In this document: piece after piece, positions 52,955-62,555 of the stretch
How the letters are laid out: every line of letters starts with the position of its first letter
How positions within the stretch are numbered: the first letter of the stretch is position 1
Source of the DNA: UBA4416 sp964541155
Lineage (GTDB): Bacteria; Bacteroidota; Bacteroidia; B-17B0; Aurantibacillaceae
Length of the DNA stretch: 64,000 bases
NCBI GenBank assembly: GCA_964541155.1
Contig: CAZIPC010000001.1
Coordinates: 496,001 to 560,000, forward strand
Direction of reading: 5' to 3'
The notes under the pieces: model-generated
The model's input: only the letters and a program-made list of their open reading frames with translations
The model's database searches: none
What the model was told of the DNA's origin: nothing
Translations under genes and position numbers: made by a program

Positions 52955-54004
52955 ATGACATCTTTAAAAACTCCTGTATTAACCATTATTTTAAGCACTA
53001 TTTCGGCAGTTATACAAACATTAATTGTATCTATTGCATCTTATAAAATAAATAATCAGTTTGATTTTGCAATAGGTTTACTTTCATTTTTTATTTCTTT
53101 TTTAATTAGTTTTTTCATTATATACTTTCTCTTTAATCAAATAATTTTTAAAAAAATTGATAAGCTTTACTTACTAGTAAAATCTCAGCAACCAAAAGAA
53201 ATTCCTAATACAGAATTTCAATTAGATGAAGTAGATTCGATAGACAGACTAGAAGATGAAATAAAAAAATTAGCCCAAGAAAGACACAAGGAAACAGAAC
53301 AAAACAGAAATTTAGATAGTTATCGAAAAGAATTTTTAGGAAATGTATCGCATGAATTAAAAACACCAGTATTTAATATTCAGGGATACTTATCAACATT
53401 AATTGACGGAGGTATTAATGATCCTTCAATTAATATAGAATACCTAAAACGTGCTGATAAAAGTGTGGATAGAATGATTCAAATAATTGATGACTTAGAA
53501 ACTATATCCCAATTAGAAATTGGCACTTTAGAATTAGAACTAGAAAACTACGACATTACACAACAAATAAAAGATGTTTTAGAAGCTTTAGAATTACTGG
53601 CAGCCAAAAAAGGTATTAAACTTCAGTTAGCAAAAAAATATGACAAACCTATTTTTGTAAAAGCTGATAAGTTTAGAATAAGGCAAGTACTAGTAAACTT
53701 AACAACTAATAGTATAAAATACGGGAAAGATAATGGCAAATCGTTAATTACAATTAATCAATTTGACGAACAAGTTATTATTGAAATAAAGGATAATGGA
53801 ATTGGAATTGCTGCCATTCATCTACCTAGACTGTTTGAGCGTTTTTATAGAGTTGATAAAGGACGAAGCAGAGAACAAGGCGGAACAGGATTAGGGTTAG
53901 CAATTGTTAAACACATTATTGAAGCTCATGGAGAAACAATTGATGTTGAAAGCACTTTAAATGAAGGCACATCTATTTCGTTTACTCTAAAAAGAAGCAA
54001 CTAG
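52955..54004 (+). CDS. Sensor histidine kinase (HisKA + HATPase)
   Basis: This 349-residue kinase has two N-terminal transmembrane helices (~8-30 and ~38-62), a short linker with no clear HAMP or PAS domain, a dimerisation helix with the phospho-acceptor His 133 (NVSHELKTP), and a HATPase with N box NLTTNSIKYG, G1 DNGIGI and G2 GGTGLGLAI. This is a minimal PhoR-like layout with almost no periplasmic sensor. No response regulator lies nearby, so it is an orphan in this window. Linkage to the LpxL-type gene suggests regulation of the envelope, which is inference. Confidence 0.9.
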   Translation: MTSLKTPVLTIILSTISAVIQTLIVSIASYKINNQFDFAIGLLSFFISFLISFFIIYFLFNQIIFKKIDKLYLLVKSQQPKEIPNTEFQLDEVDSIDRLEDEIKKLAQERHKETEQNRNLDSYRKEFLGNVSHELKTPVFNIQGYLSTLIDGGINDPSINIEYLKRADKSVDRMIQIIDDLETISQLEIGTLELELENYDITQQIKDVLEALELLAAKKGIKLQLAKKYDKPIFVKADKFRIRQVLVNLTTNSIKYGKDNGKSLITINQFDEQVIIEIKDNGIGIAAIHLPRLFERFYRVDKGRSREQGGTGLGLAIVKHIIEAHGETIDVESTLNEGTSISFTLKRSN

Positions 54005-56149
54005 TTACTTATCGCTTTTAAAAATGTCTTTTATTTTATCTTTTAACTGAATAACCTTTTCAATATTTTCCTGAATTGCTGGTACTGTCATCTCTGTAAT
54101 TTGAGAATCACTTAAAGACTTTAAAGATTCGGGATAAAACACAATAAAACTTGTAAATTCATTGTTTTTATTAAGTGTTTTAGGCATATTATCAATATGA
54201 AAATCAAATGAAACTGTTTGTTTTCTGCTACTTAAAAATATAAATAAATCATCTTCTTTAACTTGTGTCAAAATATCATTATCCTCAAATCCATTTACTA
54301 TTAAATAATTATAAAACTCTCTTTTTTTATCCTTATTTAAATTTGTAAAAGCATCTATAGTTTTAGATTGACCATAAACAATTACATTACTTCCTATTTG
54401 TTTAAGTATAGCATTTATTTTACGTACAACAAGATTAAAGCCACTTTCTAATTCAGAATTTGGTGTTAACAAAACAATAATACGCTTATATGTATTAAGC
54501 GGCTGAATAACTTTTGAAATAATGATAGATTGTTTTGTTTTAACTAATAAATTATCTGCAATACTTCCAAAAATTAAATTACTAGTACCTTGTTGTGCTT
54601 TCCAACTAATTAAAATATCTGAAACACTATAGGCCTTGGCTGTTCTTGCAATTCCATCAACAATACTTAAATCAACTTTTTTTAGAACTTGTACTTTTTT
54701 ATCTACTGATGATATTTGATCTACTACGCCATCTATTACTTTTTTAACTACATTTATTTTTTCATCTGCATCTTCATTTTCTTCTACAATAGAAAGAGGA
54801 TAAATTGGTTCGTTTGATTTATCATCTTTAATAAGTAAAGATAAATCTATTAAACGAGCAATATTATCAGGGTTACTAACCGGAATTAAAATTCGTTCTG
54901 TTCTATCTATAATTTTCTTAGAAGTTTCTTTATCTGTAATCGCAATATTTCGAGCTGCTTGCTCTGTTACAAAAGAGCTTACCATACAAGTTATTAATAT
55001 TAAAATAATTGTGCCATTAATTACATTTTGATCAAATAATCCTATATCATACCCCACTTTAATAACAGCTAAAGTTGCTGCTGCATGAGAAGCGCTTAAA
55101 CCAAACATTACTCTTTTTTCAAATTTGGAATACTTATAAATAGCTCCTGTAACTTGTGCCGCAAGCCATTTTGTAATTAATGCAACAAAGCTTAATATAC
55201 CTGCAAACACTAAAGCATTTGTACCCTTAAAAAATAAGGTAAAATCAACTAACATCCCGGCGCTTATTAAGAAAAATGGAATAAATATAGTATTCCCGAT
55301 AAATATAACTCGATTCATTAAAACCGAATTATGTGGAATAACACGATTAAGTGCTAAACCTGCCAAAAAGGCGCCAATAATGGGCTCAACTCCTGCTAAC
55401 TCTGAAAAAAAACCAGAGATAAACACAACTGCTAAAACATATATATATTGAGAACTCCCCTGCCCTTCAATATTTCTAAAAAACCACCTACTTACTTTTG
55501 GTAATAAATATAATACCGAAAAACCTAATAATCCTAATGAAAAAATGAGGCGAAACCAAAACATCGAATTAATTTCGCCTCCTACAACATTAGTAATTAC
55601 ACCTAACAATATTAATACGGCACTATCTGTTATAATAGTTCCTCCAAAAGAAATTTGCACTGCTCTGTTTTTTACAATACCCATGTTACTTACAATAGGA
55701 TAACTTAATAATGTATGTGTAGAAAACATGCTAGCTAACAATAATGCAGGCCATAACGTAAAATGAAACACATACACACACACTAAATAACCAATTGTAA
55801 TAGGAATAAAAAACGTAAGTACTCCAAAAACAATGCTTTTCGAACGATTTTGTTTGTACTCCTGCATGTCTATCTCTAAACCTGCCAAAAACATAATATA
55901 TAAAAGTCCTGTTTTACTAAATAACTCAAAACTGGTGGATTTCTCAATAATATGAAGGGTATTAGGACCTATTATTACTCCTGCAATAATTAAACCTATT
56001 ATACCGGGTATACGGTAACGCTTTAAAAATAATGGAGCAAACAATATGATTAAAAGAGTTAATGCAAGTATTAATACCGGATTTTTTACTGGTAAATAAT
56101 GATTAAAAAACTCTTGAAGTATTTGTAAGTTATAAGTAATAGTCTGCAT
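54005..56149 (-). CDS. CPA2-type cation:proton antiporter
   Basis: This 714-residue protein has about twelve helices in the first ~400 residues. RIPGIIGLIIAGVIIGPN and LLYIMFLAGLEIDMQEYK are the Kef/CPA2 hallmarks, followed by SFGGTIITDSAVLILLG and FSELAGVEPIIGAFLAGLALN. The C-terminal ~300 residues are cytosolic and resemble universal-stress-protein-like (USP) domains rather than RCK/TrkA_N. It is likely a K+ or Na+/H+ antiporter under nucleotide or stress control. The gene has its own -7 element and faces the histidine kinase gene tail to tail. Confidence 0.88.
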   Translation of the reverse strand: MQTITYNLQILQEFFNHYLPVKNPVLILALTLLIILFAPLFLKRYRIPGIIGLIIAGVIIGPNTLHIIEKSTSFELFSKTGLLYIMFLAGLEIDMQEYKQNRSKSIVFGVLTFFIPITIGYLVCVYVFHFTLWPALLLASMFSTHTLLSYPIVSNMGIVKNRAVQISFGGTIITDSAVLILLGVITNVVGGEINSMFWFRLIFSLGLLGFSVLYLLPKVSRWFFRNIEGQGSSQYIYVLAVVFISGFFSELAGVEPIIGAFLAGLALNRVIPHNSVLMNRVIFIGNTIFIPFFLISAGMLVDFTLFFKGTNALVFAGILSFVALITKWLAAQVTGAIYKYSKFEKRVMFGLSASHAAATLAVIKVGYDIGLFDQNVINGTIILILITCMVSSFVTEQAARNIAITDKETSKKIIDRTERILIPVSNPDNIARLIDLSLLIKDDKSNEPIYPLSIVEENEDADEKINVVKKVIDGVVDQISSVDKKVQVLKKVDLSIVDGIARTAKAYSVSDILISWKAQQGTSNLIFGSIADNLLVKTKQSIIISKVIQPLNTYKRIIVLLTPNSELESGFNLVVRKINAILKQIGSNVIVYGQSKTIDAFTNLNKDKKREFYNYLIVNGFEDNDILTQVKEDDLFIFLSSRKQTVSFDFHIDNMPKTLNKNNEFTSFIVFYPESLKSLSDSQITEMTVPAIQENIEKVIQLKDKIKDIFKSDK

Positions 56150-56164
56150 AAAAAAGCTTTATAA

Positions 56165-56172
56165 CAAAAATA
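56165..56172 (-). promoter_or_regulatory. -7 promoter element of the CPA2 antiporter gene
   Basis: Minus-strand TATTTTTG fits TAnnTTTG, 15 bases upstream of the ATG. A -33 element at normal spacing is not obvious. Confidence 0.45.
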
Positions 56173-56232
56173 AATAATTAAAGCATACTTCAACTATAAA
56201 CTAAAAAATATAACTTACTAATATAATTAAGT

Positions 56233-58092
56233 TTAATCTTTTTGGGCTTTTAAATGAATTCCTTTTCTATCAATATTAATGCGTGAATCTTTTGACATTA
56301 TTCTAATTCCATTACTATCTAATTTAATACGAGCCTCACTTGAATTAATATTTATGCCGTCTTTACCTAAATTCACAATACTCGAATCATTCATATCATT
56401 TTGCAAACCATCACAGTCCATACATTTTAAACCATTTTCTGTCATCATCCATTTTCTAGAAACCATATCTTTATCGTATGTATTACTTACATTTTCTATG
56501 TCATAAATTAAATTTTCTAAAGATTTATCTAAATAAATAACTTGTCCAACAGGAAGCTTTAAGATAATTGTAATATCTTGAAACCTAAATTTTTCATTAT
56601 TTTTTGTTTTAAATAAATTATCAAATTCAATTATACTATCTGTTTGATGAATAGCATATGATATATTTTTAGCTCTATCAGCTGCAATTTGTTTAGAATT
56701 TCCTTTCGCTTCTTTAACAACTATCAATGATATGGCTGACGTTTGAGATTTAATAATGGTTAATTTAGCGTGTCCTAAAATATACTTTACATTATTAGCT
56801 GTACCTATTAAGTAATCTTGATTATCTAATAAATGAGAATTCTCTAATAAATAATTTAATCCATTATGTTCTGATGTATGTACTTCAGAATTTTGTTCCA
56901 TTTCATCAAAGTCATCATCATTAATTAAATTAATTTCATCAGTACTTAATGGAGTTTGATGCATTTTTAAATAAAGAATATTTTCAGTGTTTTTAACCGG
57001 TATATACTCTCTAACTTTAGCTATTTTACTAAAATCACTACCTGTTTTAATAGCTAAATAAAAAAGTAACATAAAACCAAAAAACCAAATTAACCCAGCA
57101 GTTAAATTAATCCATCGTTTTGGATAACTAAGTTTAAATATCATTTTAATACCCACATAAATCATCATTATTATTGGCACTCCAATAAAAATCAAGAGCC
57201 CTAAAACACTTAAATAAAAATCATTATTCTCTAACAAAAATAAATCAATCCATTCTCCTCCATTATTTGTATTTACAAAAAAAGAAAATCCAAATACTGA
57301 TGTAAATAATAATAAAAACAAAAACACTCCTAAAATAATCAATAAAAAACCCGATACTTTAATTGCTAATCGTGCTATAAATAAAGCTATAAGACCTACT
57401 ACACTAATTACTTTATCGACAATGCTATTGGATTCCTGCTTAGTATTGATAATTGTTTTTTCAAACTCTGCACTAAATTTTTGTGCTTTTTTTTTAAATT
57501 GTTCAGCTTCTTCTTTTACAGTTTTAGATATATTATTTATATCTATCTTTTCTCCTTTCATAGCTAATTTTTCAGCGGTTGTTTTGGCTTCTGGTATAGC
57601 TATCCATAAAATCAAATACAATAGTAAACCTGTTCCAAAAATAAAAAACATACATAATAATATAACTCTTAACCAAACCACATCCATATCCATATATTTT
57701 GCAATTCCTGAACATACTCCACCTAATACCTTACTATCAGTATCTCTGTATAATCGTTTTTTTATGTATTCAAAATCTGTATTTGATGATGTATTAAAAG
57801 GTTCTTTAACATCTGAATCATTGTAAGAATCGTCCTTAAATTCCTCTGGCTTTCCCATATTTTTAATTACAAAATCAACATCTTCTACTAAAATAACTTG
57901 TTTAGATTTTGATATTTTACTCTGCAGCATCTCAGCAATACGAGATTCTATATCATTTAAAATTTCAACACTACCTTCTGTATAATTAAAATTTAACTTA
58001 ATTGCTTTTAAATAATTACTTAATTTATCAAAAGCATCTTCTTCTATATAGAAAATAATACCACTAATATTTATTGTTACTGCCTTATTCAT
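56233..58092 (-). CDS. PspC domain membrane protein
   Basis: This 619-residue protein starts with an ~95-residue cytosolic region (ISGIIFYIEEDAFDKL, ILNDIESRIAEML) typical of large Bacteroidota PspC proteins. The PspC domain follows (~110-175: KRLYRDTDSKVLGGVCSGIAKYM and a transmembrane hairpin), then more helices (~230-345), and a beta-rich C-terminal region (~350-619) whose short repeats (LGKDGININ, LDSNGIRIM) suggest a beta-sheet domain. PspC proteins respond to membrane stress. It is co-transcribed with a PadR regulator located 6 bases upstream. Confidence 0.85.
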   Translation of the reverse strand: MNKAVTINISGIIFYIEEDAFDKLSNYLKAIKLNFNYTEGSVEILNDIESRIAEMLQSKISKSKQVILVEDVDFVIKNMGKPEEFKDDSYNDSDVKEPFNTSSNTDFEYIKKRLYRDTDSKVLGGVCSGIAKYMDMDVVWLRVILLCMFFIFGTGLLLYLILWIAIPEAKTTAEKLAMKGEKIDINNISKTVKEEAEQFKKKAQKFSAEFEKTIINTKQESNSIVDKVISVVGLIALFIARLAIKVSGFLLIILGVFLFLLLFTSVFGFSFFVNTNNGGEWIDLFLLENNDFYLSVLGLLIFIGVPIIMMIYVGIKMIFKLSYPKRWINLTAGLIWFFGFMLLFYLAIKTGSDFSKIAKVREYIPVKNTENILYLKMHQTPLSTDEINLINDDDFDEMEQNSEVHTSEHNGLNYLLENSHLLDNQDYLIGTANNVKYILGHAKLTIIKSQTSAISLIVVKEAKGNSKQIAADRAKNISYAIHQTDSIIEFDNLFKTKNNEKFRFQDITIILKLPVGQVIYLDKSLENLIYDIENVSNTYDKDMVSRKWMMTENGLKCMDCDGLQNDMNDSSIVNLGKDGININSSEARIKLDSNGIRIMSKDSRINIDRKGIHLKAQKD

Positions 58093-58098
58093 ATTTAC

Positions 58099-58434
58099 TT
58101 AATCTTTATTTTTAATTGTTGTATTTACTGCGTCTACCAAATTATACCAAGACAAGTGTAATTCTTTTAAATAAATAACACCTATATCTGTAAGTTTATA
58201 ATATTTTCGTGGAGGCCCAGAATTACTTTCTTCCCAACGATAGGTTAACAATCCTGTATTTTTTAACCTAGTAAGAAGCGGATATAGAGTTCCTTCCACA
58301 ATAACCAATTCTGTCTTTTTAAGATTCTCAATAATTTCTGTAGGATAAGCATCACCTTTTGAAAGAATAGACAATACACATAATTCTAAAACACCCTTTC
58401 GCATTTGTGCTTTTGTGTTTTCTGAATTTACCAT
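58099..58434 (-). CDS. PadR family transcriptional regulator
   Basis: This 111-residue regulator is a short (s1-type) PadR protein. A winged helix (KGVLELCVLSILSKGDAYPTEI, LVIVEGTLYPLLTRLKNTGLL) is followed by a wing (WEESNSGPPRKYYKLTDIG) and one C-terminal dimerisation helix. It sits 6 bases before the PspC gene, so it likely represses the pair and itself. A perfect 7-bp-arm palindrome lies 79-97 bases upstream, close to the predicted promoter. PadR ligands vary; the signal here is unknown. Confidence 0.9.
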   Translation of the reverse strand: MVNSENTKAQMRKGVLELCVLSILSKGDAYPTEIIENLKKTELVIVEGTLYPLLTRLKNTGLLTYRWEESNSGPPRKYYKLTDIGVIYLKELHLSWYNLVDAVNTTIKNKD

Positions 58435-58490
58435 ATTATTTAAAAAAAATTAAACTAAGTTTTTAAATTACACCTTACTAACGTGTTAAA

Positions 58491-58498
58491 CAAAGATA
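58491..58498 (-). promoter_or_regulatory. -7 promoter element of padR-pspC
   Basis: Minus-strand TATCTTTG fits TAnnTTTG. Transcription would begin ~50 bases before the PadR start codon. The palindrome at 58513-58531 covers the corresponding -33 region. Confidence 0.5.
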
Positions 58499-58512
58499 TA
58501 TAATTTATTTAG

Positions 58513-58531
58513 TACTATGTATAACATAGTA
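58513..58531. promoter_or_regulatory. Palindrome, candidate PadR operator
   Basis: TACTATG, 5-base centre TATAA, CATAGTA: a perfect 19-bp inverted repeat in the 189-base gap between divergent padR and terC. PadR proteins are known to bind ATGT/ACAT-type dyads, and this site contains ATGT and ACAT with a 3-base gap. It overlaps the -33 position of the padR promoter, as expected for autorepression. Confidence 0.6.
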
Positions 58532-58599
58532 ATGTTAATTATATTAACTTACTGATTATCAGTGGTAATATTTTTTTAGGTAAAGATTTAAAAAGCAAG

Positions 58600-58607
58600 T
58601 ATATTTG
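58600..58607 (+). promoter_or_regulatory. -7 promoter element of the terC gene
   Basis: TATATTTG fits TAnnTTTG exactly, 16 bases upstream of the terC ATG. Confidence 0.55.
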
Positions 58608-58623
58608 TTTTTTATACAAAAAT

Positions 58624-59418
58624 ATGCACAGTTTTACTTCCGATTTATCAAGTTTAATGTCTATTAACGGACTTATAACTTTACTTACATTAACTGTTTT
58701 AGAAATTATTTTAGGCATTGATAACATTATTTTTATATCCATTGCAGTAGATAAGCTTCCAAGAGAACAGCAATCAAAAGCCAGAACCATTGGTTTGATA
58801 TTGGCCTTGGTGGTGAGAACAATTTTATTATTTTTTGTAGGATATATTGCAGGATTAAAAGAACCATTTTTTCATGTTTTAAATTATGGTATTTCTGGCA
58901 AAGCATTAATTTTATTGAGTGGCGGTGTTTTTTTATTAATAAAAACTTGGCAAGAAATACAAGAACATATTAATGGAGATGAAAGTGAAATTGGGCCAAC
59001 TAAAACTGGAAAAGCCACTTTTAAAGCCATTATTATACAAATTATTATAATTGATTTTGTGTTTTCTTTTGATAGTATTTTAGCTGCTGTTGGCTTATCT
59101 GGAGTTGTTTTAATTATGGTTTCAGCAGTTGTTATATCAATGATATTAATGATTTTGTTTTCGGGTATAGTAGCTGATTTCATTAACAAAAACCCAGGTA
59201 TAAAAATGATTGCACTTGCATTTTTACTTGTAATTGGAGGTGTTTTAGTTGCAGAAGCAGCTATTGATTGCTATAATAGTAGTTTGCCTATTGAGCAACA
59301 TATTGAATTAAATAAAAACTATGCTTATGTAGCGTTGGCTTTTGCGATGATGATTGAATTATTTAATATTAAAGAACGAAAAATTAAACGTAATAAAGAT
59401 TTTAGACAAAAAGATTAA
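58624..59418 (+). CDS. TerC family membrane protein
   Basis: This 264-residue protein has seven to eight helices and the TerC signature Asp-rich helices VLEIILGIDNIIFISIAVDKL (~25-45) and IDFVFSFDSILAAVGLSG (~140-157). Family members handle metals, mainly Mn2+ efflux during secretion, with Asp residues inside membrane helices. The start codon follows a perfect -7 element. The gene ends 1 base before the convergent recO stop. The next helices (GVLVAEAAIDC) and tail are typical of the YkoY/Alx branch. Confidence 0.9.
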   Translation: MHSFTSDLSSLMSINGLITLLTLTVLEIILGIDNIIFISIAVDKLPREQQSKARTIGLILALVVRTILLFFVGYIAGLKEPFFHVLNYGISGKALILLSGGVFLLIKTWQEIQEHINGDESEIGPTKTGKATFKAIIIQIIIIDFVFSFDSILAAVGLSGVVLIMVSAVVISMILMILFSGIVADFINKNPGIKMIALAFLLVIGGVLVAEAAIDCYNSSLPIEQHIELNKNYAYVALAFAMMIELFNIKERKIKRNKDFRQKD

Positions 59419-59419
59419 T

Positions 59420-60145
59420 CTATATTTCGTTTGCCATTTCTTGCATTACTTTATAAGACTTAAGTTCTACTAATCCAGGCACTTGCATTTTATAATACTG
59501 AATTAAACACTCTAATAACGCTAAGCGATCTGCCCTGTTCATTTTTTTTTGATTGGACAATGAATAAGAAAATAAATTTGCAAATAACTCTGATTGTAGA
59601 TAATCAAATCCTAAAGGGAAACTTTTAATTGTAGAAAAAAATTTTCCTTCTAGAGTATCAAAATAAGCTAAATGATTATCTCTATTATTAACCGGATAAA
59701 AACCTAAATGTTTGGTTAATTCAAATAAAAAATAAATATGCGTATCCGTGTAACAATCTACCGCTTTATCAAGCCATTGATAGGTATTACATATTAAATC
59801 AAACAAATCATGATTTGGTGTTTGTTCTTTAATACACTTATATAAGATTTCATTTAAAAATTGCGCAGTACATAATTTATTAAAATTTAATTGCAAATCT
59901 GTGTAAACAAATACACATTTAACTTCACTAATCTGTTGTATATCTTTATTTTCTTTTAACGAAACTACAAACTCTATTTGAGTTAAGGGCTGTATAACGC
60001 CTGATTTTATTTTTGCTTTTGCTCCATTTCCAACATTAATGTTAGCAGATATTAATCCAAAATCTTTTGTATATATTTTTGAAATTATTTTTTTATCGGC
60101 GTACTTAATGTTATGCAACACAATGCCTTGAGTGGTATATAACAT
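59420..60145 (-). CDS. recO: DNA repair protein RecO
   Basis: This 241-residue RecO mediates loading of RecA on single-stranded DNA with RecR. The N-terminal OB fold starts MLYTTQGIVLHNIKYADKKI and contains LISANINVGNGAKAK. A helical C-terminal domain follows; the Zn-binding cysteines of some RecO proteins are not seen. I chose the ATG at 60145, overlapping the PorZ stop as TAATG; the longer open frame begins inside porZ and carries 19 non-RecO residues. It is translationally coupled to porZ. Confidence 0.93.
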   Translation of the reverse strand: MLYTTQGIVLHNIKYADKKIISKIYTKDFGLISANINVGNGAKAKIKSGVIQPLTQIEFVVSLKENKDIQQISEVKCVFVYTDLQLNFNKLCTAQFLNEILYKCIKEQTPNHDLFDLICNTYQWLDKAVDCYTDTHIYFLFELTKHLGFYPVNNRDNHLAYFDTLEGKFFSTIKSFPLGFDYLQSELFANLFSYSLSNQKKMNRADRLALLECLIQYYKMQVPGLVELKSYKVMQEMANEI

Positions 60146-62478
60146 TAATTTACAATCAATAATTTTGTTGTAGCTGACTGTTCGCCTGTTGAAGTTGAAC
60201 AATATATCATATAAACACCACTTACTGCCTTGGTACCACTAAATGATTTCAAATCCCAAACAACTTGTCCTCCTTGTGATTTTGTTGACCATATAAGGTT
60301 TCCACTAACATCTGTAATTTTAACATCCGACTCATCAACTAACCCTGTAATGCATACCGAGGTTGAATAGCCTGGCCTTACTGGATTAGGATACGCATGC
60401 ACATTTGTATACGACTCAAATCCTTTGATAATAGGCGTTCTGTATGATTGCATTCCTTTATCACTTGCAATAAATACATCTCCTGTTGTTTCATCTACTA
60501 CAATATCTCTAATTAAATTTGAATATAAAGGGCTATTTTCTTCTGTGAAATGATAAATCTGTTCTTGACCATCTGATGAAAAACAATATACGCCTGAACT
60601 TTGGGTTCCTATCCATTTTCTATTTACTCCATCTACAGCTATTGCCGTAATAACATCATTGGCTAATAAAAGCTGTACATGACCATCTTGTTCAATTAAT
60701 ATTTGTTGACTATCCCAATCTGAACTCGAAAACACTTTATCTGGATTATAAAACACCGTGATTCCCTTTGCTGTGCCTACCCATATGTGACCATCTAAAT
60801 CTTCACAAATAGAATAAATATCGGTAGATGGTAAATGCCCGTTTCCAATAGCGCTGGTTAAAAATTTAGTATTGGTTACGTTGGGCTGACTTAAACCGTT
60901 TACATCTTTATAAACCATTAACCCATTATTACGAGCTAATACTATCCATGCTTGATTACTTTTATCAAAAATAATTTTAGATACTGTTGGCTGAACAACG
61001 AACTGTTCAAAATCTAAAAGTGTCCACGTATTGTTTGTTTTTTTTACACTAACGCATTTTTTTCCTAAAGTAATAGATGCCCATAATTTAGAGCTTTTGT
61101 CAAAGCTGACACCGGTAACCCTTAAATCACTACCTCCATTTAAGCCTACTAGTGGGCTATTTCCATACCCAAAAATATTTTTAATTTGATTAGATTTAAT
61201 TTCAACTACTCCAGCCGACATAGATGCAAAAGCAAAATGAGTTTTATCATTAGGATCTATGGCTACGCTATTAATATCTTTAATTGAATCAGCTATAATT
61301 GATCTTAACGATTTCCATTCTCCATCTTGGTATATATTTGGTTTATCACCTAAATATTGTGGATTAAATATTTCGCCCAGATTTGTTGGGGCTACAACTA
61401 AATTCCCATCTTTAATATCAATATCATTTGCAAAATTATTTTCTGGCCCATTTATCCCAATAACTTCGTTAGGTAACCAAGATGCGCCTCCAGATTTTAT
61501 TAATCCATAATTTTGGTCTGCTACCCAAAATGTTCCTGAATTTTCAAAACAAACATCATTTATAGAAGCGTTATCAAAACCGTAATTAGTAAGGTAATTC
61601 AATCTTTGACCAGTTGTGGTATATTCACAAAGTCCAAATTGATCAATCATTAATAGTTTACTATACTTAGAGTAATCATATAATTTATAATTTGTTGAAG
61701 CAATATAATTTCCATTTAACGAATATTTAGTCCACCCTGAACTAGTATATTGATAAAGAGTATCTAAAAATTTAGTGGATGTTTTAAGGTAATGAGAATA
61801 ATTTGTAATAATTGTGCCATTAAAATTTACTATTGAATTATATGGTCCTGAAGCAATACCATTATTTAATGACTTCCAATTTTGAAAATTATTAAGATTA
61901 GCATTTAAGGATCCATAATAAATACCATTAATTGTAGCTGCAAAAATGGCTGTATCATTTTTTGTAGTTTGATACACTTCTGTATTTGTTATGCCATTAC
62001 CAATATAATATGTATCTTTTACCTCTAACCTCTCAGTATTTAACACCACTACACCAAAACCGCATGAAATATAAGCAAATGGGCCACTAAAATAAACTTC
62101 ATTAATAATTTTTTTGCCAGTAATTATTTTTCTTTTTATATCAGAGATATTAATAATTGTTCCATCAGGTTTTATCACATCAATATTAGTATTATCATAT
62201 AACACCAATATATAATTATTATAATCACATTTTTTAATTAACTTAATACCAACATCTGATAAGCCTTGAATTTTGGTTAATTTTTGAATGGAGTTATCGT
62301 CTGTATGATAAGTTGCCAAACCCGAACCATTTGAAACGTAAACTGTATTCCCTACTTTAACAACACCATAAGCATGATTATATGATAAATGATCGAGCCA
62401 TTGACCAACTTTTACTTGAGAAAAAGAAAAAAGATTTAAAAAAAGAAAAAATAGAAAAAATATTTTTTTATGATACAT
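60145..62478 (-). CDS. porZ: Type IX secretion protein PorZ
   Basis: This 777-residue secreted protein has a signal peptide (MYHKKIFFLFFLFLNLFSFS), a PorZ N-terminal beta-propeller-like region with VGQWLDHLSYNHAYGVVKVG, two propellers of two-component-regulator type (repeats such as DIYSICEDLDGHIWVGTAKG and the WIGTQSSGVYCF blade), and a type IX sorting domain at the end (AYPNPVRPGYST ... GVYMIYCS). PorZ is part of the surface sortase attachment complex with PorU. The ATG at 62478 is preferred over the in-frame TTG at 62484. Its stop overlaps the RecO start. Confidence 0.92.
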   Translation of the reverse strand: MYHKKIFFLFFLFLNLFSFSQVKVGQWLDHLSYNHAYGVVKVGNTVYVSNGSGLATYHTDDNSIQKLTKIQGLSDVGIKLIKKCDYNNYILVLYDNTNIDVIKPDGTIINISDIKRKIITGKKIINEVYFSGPFAYISCGFGVVVLNTERLEVKDTYYIGNGITNTEVYQTTKNDTAIFAATINGIYYGSLNANLNNFQNWKSLNNGIASGPYNSIVNFNGTIITNYSHYLKTSTKFLDTLYQYTSSGWTKYSLNGNYIASTNYKLYDYSKYSKLLMIDQFGLCEYTTTGQRLNYLTNYGFDNASINDVCFENSGTFWVADQNYGLIKSGGASWLPNEVIGINGPENNFANDIDIKDGNLVVAPTNLGEIFNPQYLGDKPNIYQDGEWKSLRSIIADSIKDINSVAIDPNDKTHFAFASMSAGVVEIKSNQIKNIFGYGNSPLVGLNGGSDLRVTGVSFDKSSKLWASITLGKKCVSVKKTNNTWTLLDFEQFVVQPTVSKIIFDKSNQAWIVLARNNGLMVYKDVNGLSQPNVTNTKFLTSAIGNGHLPSTDIYSICEDLDGHIWVGTAKGITVFYNPDKVFSSSDWDSQQILIEQDGHVQLLLANDVITAIAVDGVNRKWIGTQSSGVYCFSSDGQEQIYHFTEENSPLYSNLIRDIVVDETTGDVFIASDKGMQSYRTPIIKGFESYTNVHAYPNPVRPGYSTSVCITGLVDESDVKITDVSGNLIWSTKSQGGQVVWDLKSFSGTKAVSGVYMIYCSTSTGEQSATTKLLIVN

Positions 62479-62536
62479 ATCCAAAAAACGTGATTTAAAT
62501 TAAAATATTGCGACTACTGTGCATAAATTTAATACT

Positions 62537-62544
62537 TATATTTG
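62537..62544 (+). promoter_or_regulatory. -7 promoter element of tRNA-Arg
   Basis: TATATTTG fits TAnnTTTG exactly and ends 11 bases before the tRNA 5' end, the same spacing as for tRNA-Ser. Confidence 0.65.
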
Positions 62545-62555
62545 TTAAATAAAAC

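Noticed and set aside
60146..60202. Nineteen-residue N-terminal extension of RecO
   Set aside because: It lies inside the porZ gene and does not match the RecO N terminus; the ATG at 60145 does.
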